A stretch of DNA of 64,000 nt, taken from the NCBI GenBank assembly GCA_018669795.1, contig JABHSQ010000026.1:62001-126000 (forward strand), written 5' to 3'. The DNA comes from Flavobacteriaceae bacterium. GTDB lineage: Bacteria; Bacteroidota; Bacteroidia; Flavobacteriales; Flavobacteriaceae. The notes under the pieces were generated by a model. That model made no database searches and was not told where the DNA came from. It saw nothing but the letters and a program-made list of their open reading frames with translations. Of the stretch, positions 63,154-64,000 are shown in pieces; position 1 is the stretch's first letter, and every line of letters begins with the position of its first letter. Position numbers and translations under genes: made by a program.

Positions 63154-64000
63154 TTAAAAACCAAGAATAAGTTTTGCGATATAAAAGAACAGAAAAATTC
63201 CAAAAATATCATTACTAGTAGTAATAAAAGGTCCTGTTGCAATTGCAGGGTCAATTCCTTTGCGATCTAAAATGATCGGAACAAAAGTCCCTATAAGTGC
63301 AGCGATTATAATTACAGTTAACATAGAAATAGCAATTGTGATACTTACAATAAAATCTTGACCAACTATAACTCCAAAAAGGATTACTAATAATCCTAAT
63401 ATGGATCCGTTAATTAATGCCAATCCTAATTCTTTTAATAATCGATGAAATAAACTCCCTTTAACAACATCGTTTGCTAAACCTTGTACAATAATAGCGC
63501 TAGACTGAACACCAACATTACCTGCCATTGCCGCTATTAATGGTGTAAAGAAAAATAATATTGGATAATTAAACAATGCTTCTTCAAATCCTTGTAAAAT
63601 GTAAACACTGCCTAATCCTCCAAATAATCCTAAAACCAACCAAGGTAATCTTGCTTTGGTTAATTCTAAAATACTATCATCAGCTTCAACATCTTGCGAT
63701 ATACCCGCTGCCATTTGATAATCTTTTTCTGCTTCCTCTTTTATGAAATCTACAATATCATCAATGGTAATTCTACCAACTAATACACCATTTTTATCTA
63801 CAACAGGAATGGCTTCCAAATCGTATTTTTGCATAATTCTTGCTACTTCTTCGTCTTCTGTAGCAACGGTTACATAATCTACTTTTGCAATATAGATTTC
63901 ACTAATATATGTTTTGGCAGACGCAGTTAAAAGGTCTTTTAAAGAAAGGCGTCCTTTTAATTTACCATCTTTATCGGTAACATAAATAGAATGAACTCGA
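63154..64000 (-). CDS. mgtE: magnesium transporter MgtE (5' end outside window)
   Basis: The frame is open from the stop at 63154 to the right edge of the window: 281 complete codons of the C-terminal part. The edge-proximal residues (VHSIYVTDKDGKLKGRLSLKDLL, quoted as DKDGKLKGRLSL) belong to the first CBS domain; the second CBS domain contains EAIPVVDKNGVLVGRITIDD. Five membrane helices follow with the pore signature ITTSNDIFGIF and IDPAIATGPFIT. It admits Mg(II), gated by the CBS/N domains. Confidence 0.95.
   Translation of the reverse strand, partial: RVHSIYVTDKDGKLKGRLSLKDLLTASAKTYISEIYIAKVDYVTVATEDEEVARIMQKYDLEAIPVVDKNGVLVGRITIDDIVDFIKEEAEKDYQMAAGISQDVEADDSILELTKARLPWLVLGLFGGLGSVYILQGFEEALFNYPILFFFTPLIAAMAGNVGVQSSAIIVQGLANDVVKGSLFHRLLKELGLALINGSILGLLVILFGVIVGQDFIVSITIAISMLTVIIIAALIGTFVPIILDRKGIDPAIATGPFITTSNDIFGIFLFFYIAKLILGF

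Overview
The window comes from a low-GC (about one third GC by eye) member of the Bacteroidota, almost certainly a marine-type Flavobacteriaceae. The evidence is a gliding-motility gene (gldH), a secreted protein with a type IX secretion sorting tail, two TonB-dependent receptors that begin with a CarboxypepD_reg domain, lineage-typical families (DUF5689, CCC-motif and DUF2752 membrane proteins, a short DksA-like protein) and promoters of the Bacteroidota form TTG-N17-20-TAnnTTTG. No rRNA, CRISPR array, intact insertion sequence or integrase was seen.

Layout. 1-6.2 kb is a leftward block: a DUF1028 protein cut by the window edge, scoB-scoA, a class A penicillin-binding protein, gldH and ricT. 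6.4-9.6 kb reads right: recA, an ECF sigma factor and a protein that joins an anti-sigma-like, membrane-anchored N-terminus to an outer-membrane barrel. 9.7-15.2 kb holds plsC, trpS, dprA, an HU/SPOR protein, an acyl-CoA thioesterase and a ZIP metal transporter. 15.4-18.6 kb is a leftward feoA-feoB-small Cys-rich protein operon plus a SCO protein. rseP and tRNA-Asn follow.

20.4-25.6 kb is the accessory part. Directly after tRNA-Asn lies an exported flavodoxin-like gene of clearly higher GC. It is followed by a leftward three-gene operon of unknown role that includes a 48-residue membrane peptide, a membrane protein/XRE regulator pair, a 25-residue CDGSH-type peptide, a stretch of nine T-tracts in helical phase, and a lipoprotein. 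Two copies of a 32-bp sequence (27/32 identical), each followed by a terminator-like hairpin, bracket the regulator pair.

25.6-39.6 kb returns to core genes: a CarboxypepD_reg protein, ileS (with the swapped GXHH form of the HIGH signature), a dksA-like gene, lspA, a leftward group with a 5-formyl-THF cyclo-ligase, an aspartoacylase-like hydrolase and a RimK-like ligase, then uvrC and a patatin with a surface-antigen barrel. 39.8-45.2 kb is aromatic amino acid catabolism (hmgA, hpd, tryptophan 2,3-dioxygenase) plus a DUF3108 protein and an M23 peptidase. 45.4-54.2 kb carries two TonB receptors; the second sits beside a DUF5689 lipoprotein and a divergent secreted nuclease/phosphatase-fold protein, which suggests uptake of a phosphate- or nucleic-acid-related nutrient. 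54.2-64 kb holds a CBS protein, M28 and M13 peptidases, a threonine dehydrogenase-like enzyme, a TM2 protein, and an operon of mgtE (cut by the edge), a thioesterase, a cupin and a 2-hydroxyacid dehydrogenase.

Several TTG codons at the 5' end of open frames turned out to be the TTTG of a -7 promoter box, so starts were moved downstream there. Two genes (HU/SPOR and uvrC) have -7 boxes so close to the ATG that their mRNAs may be leaderless.
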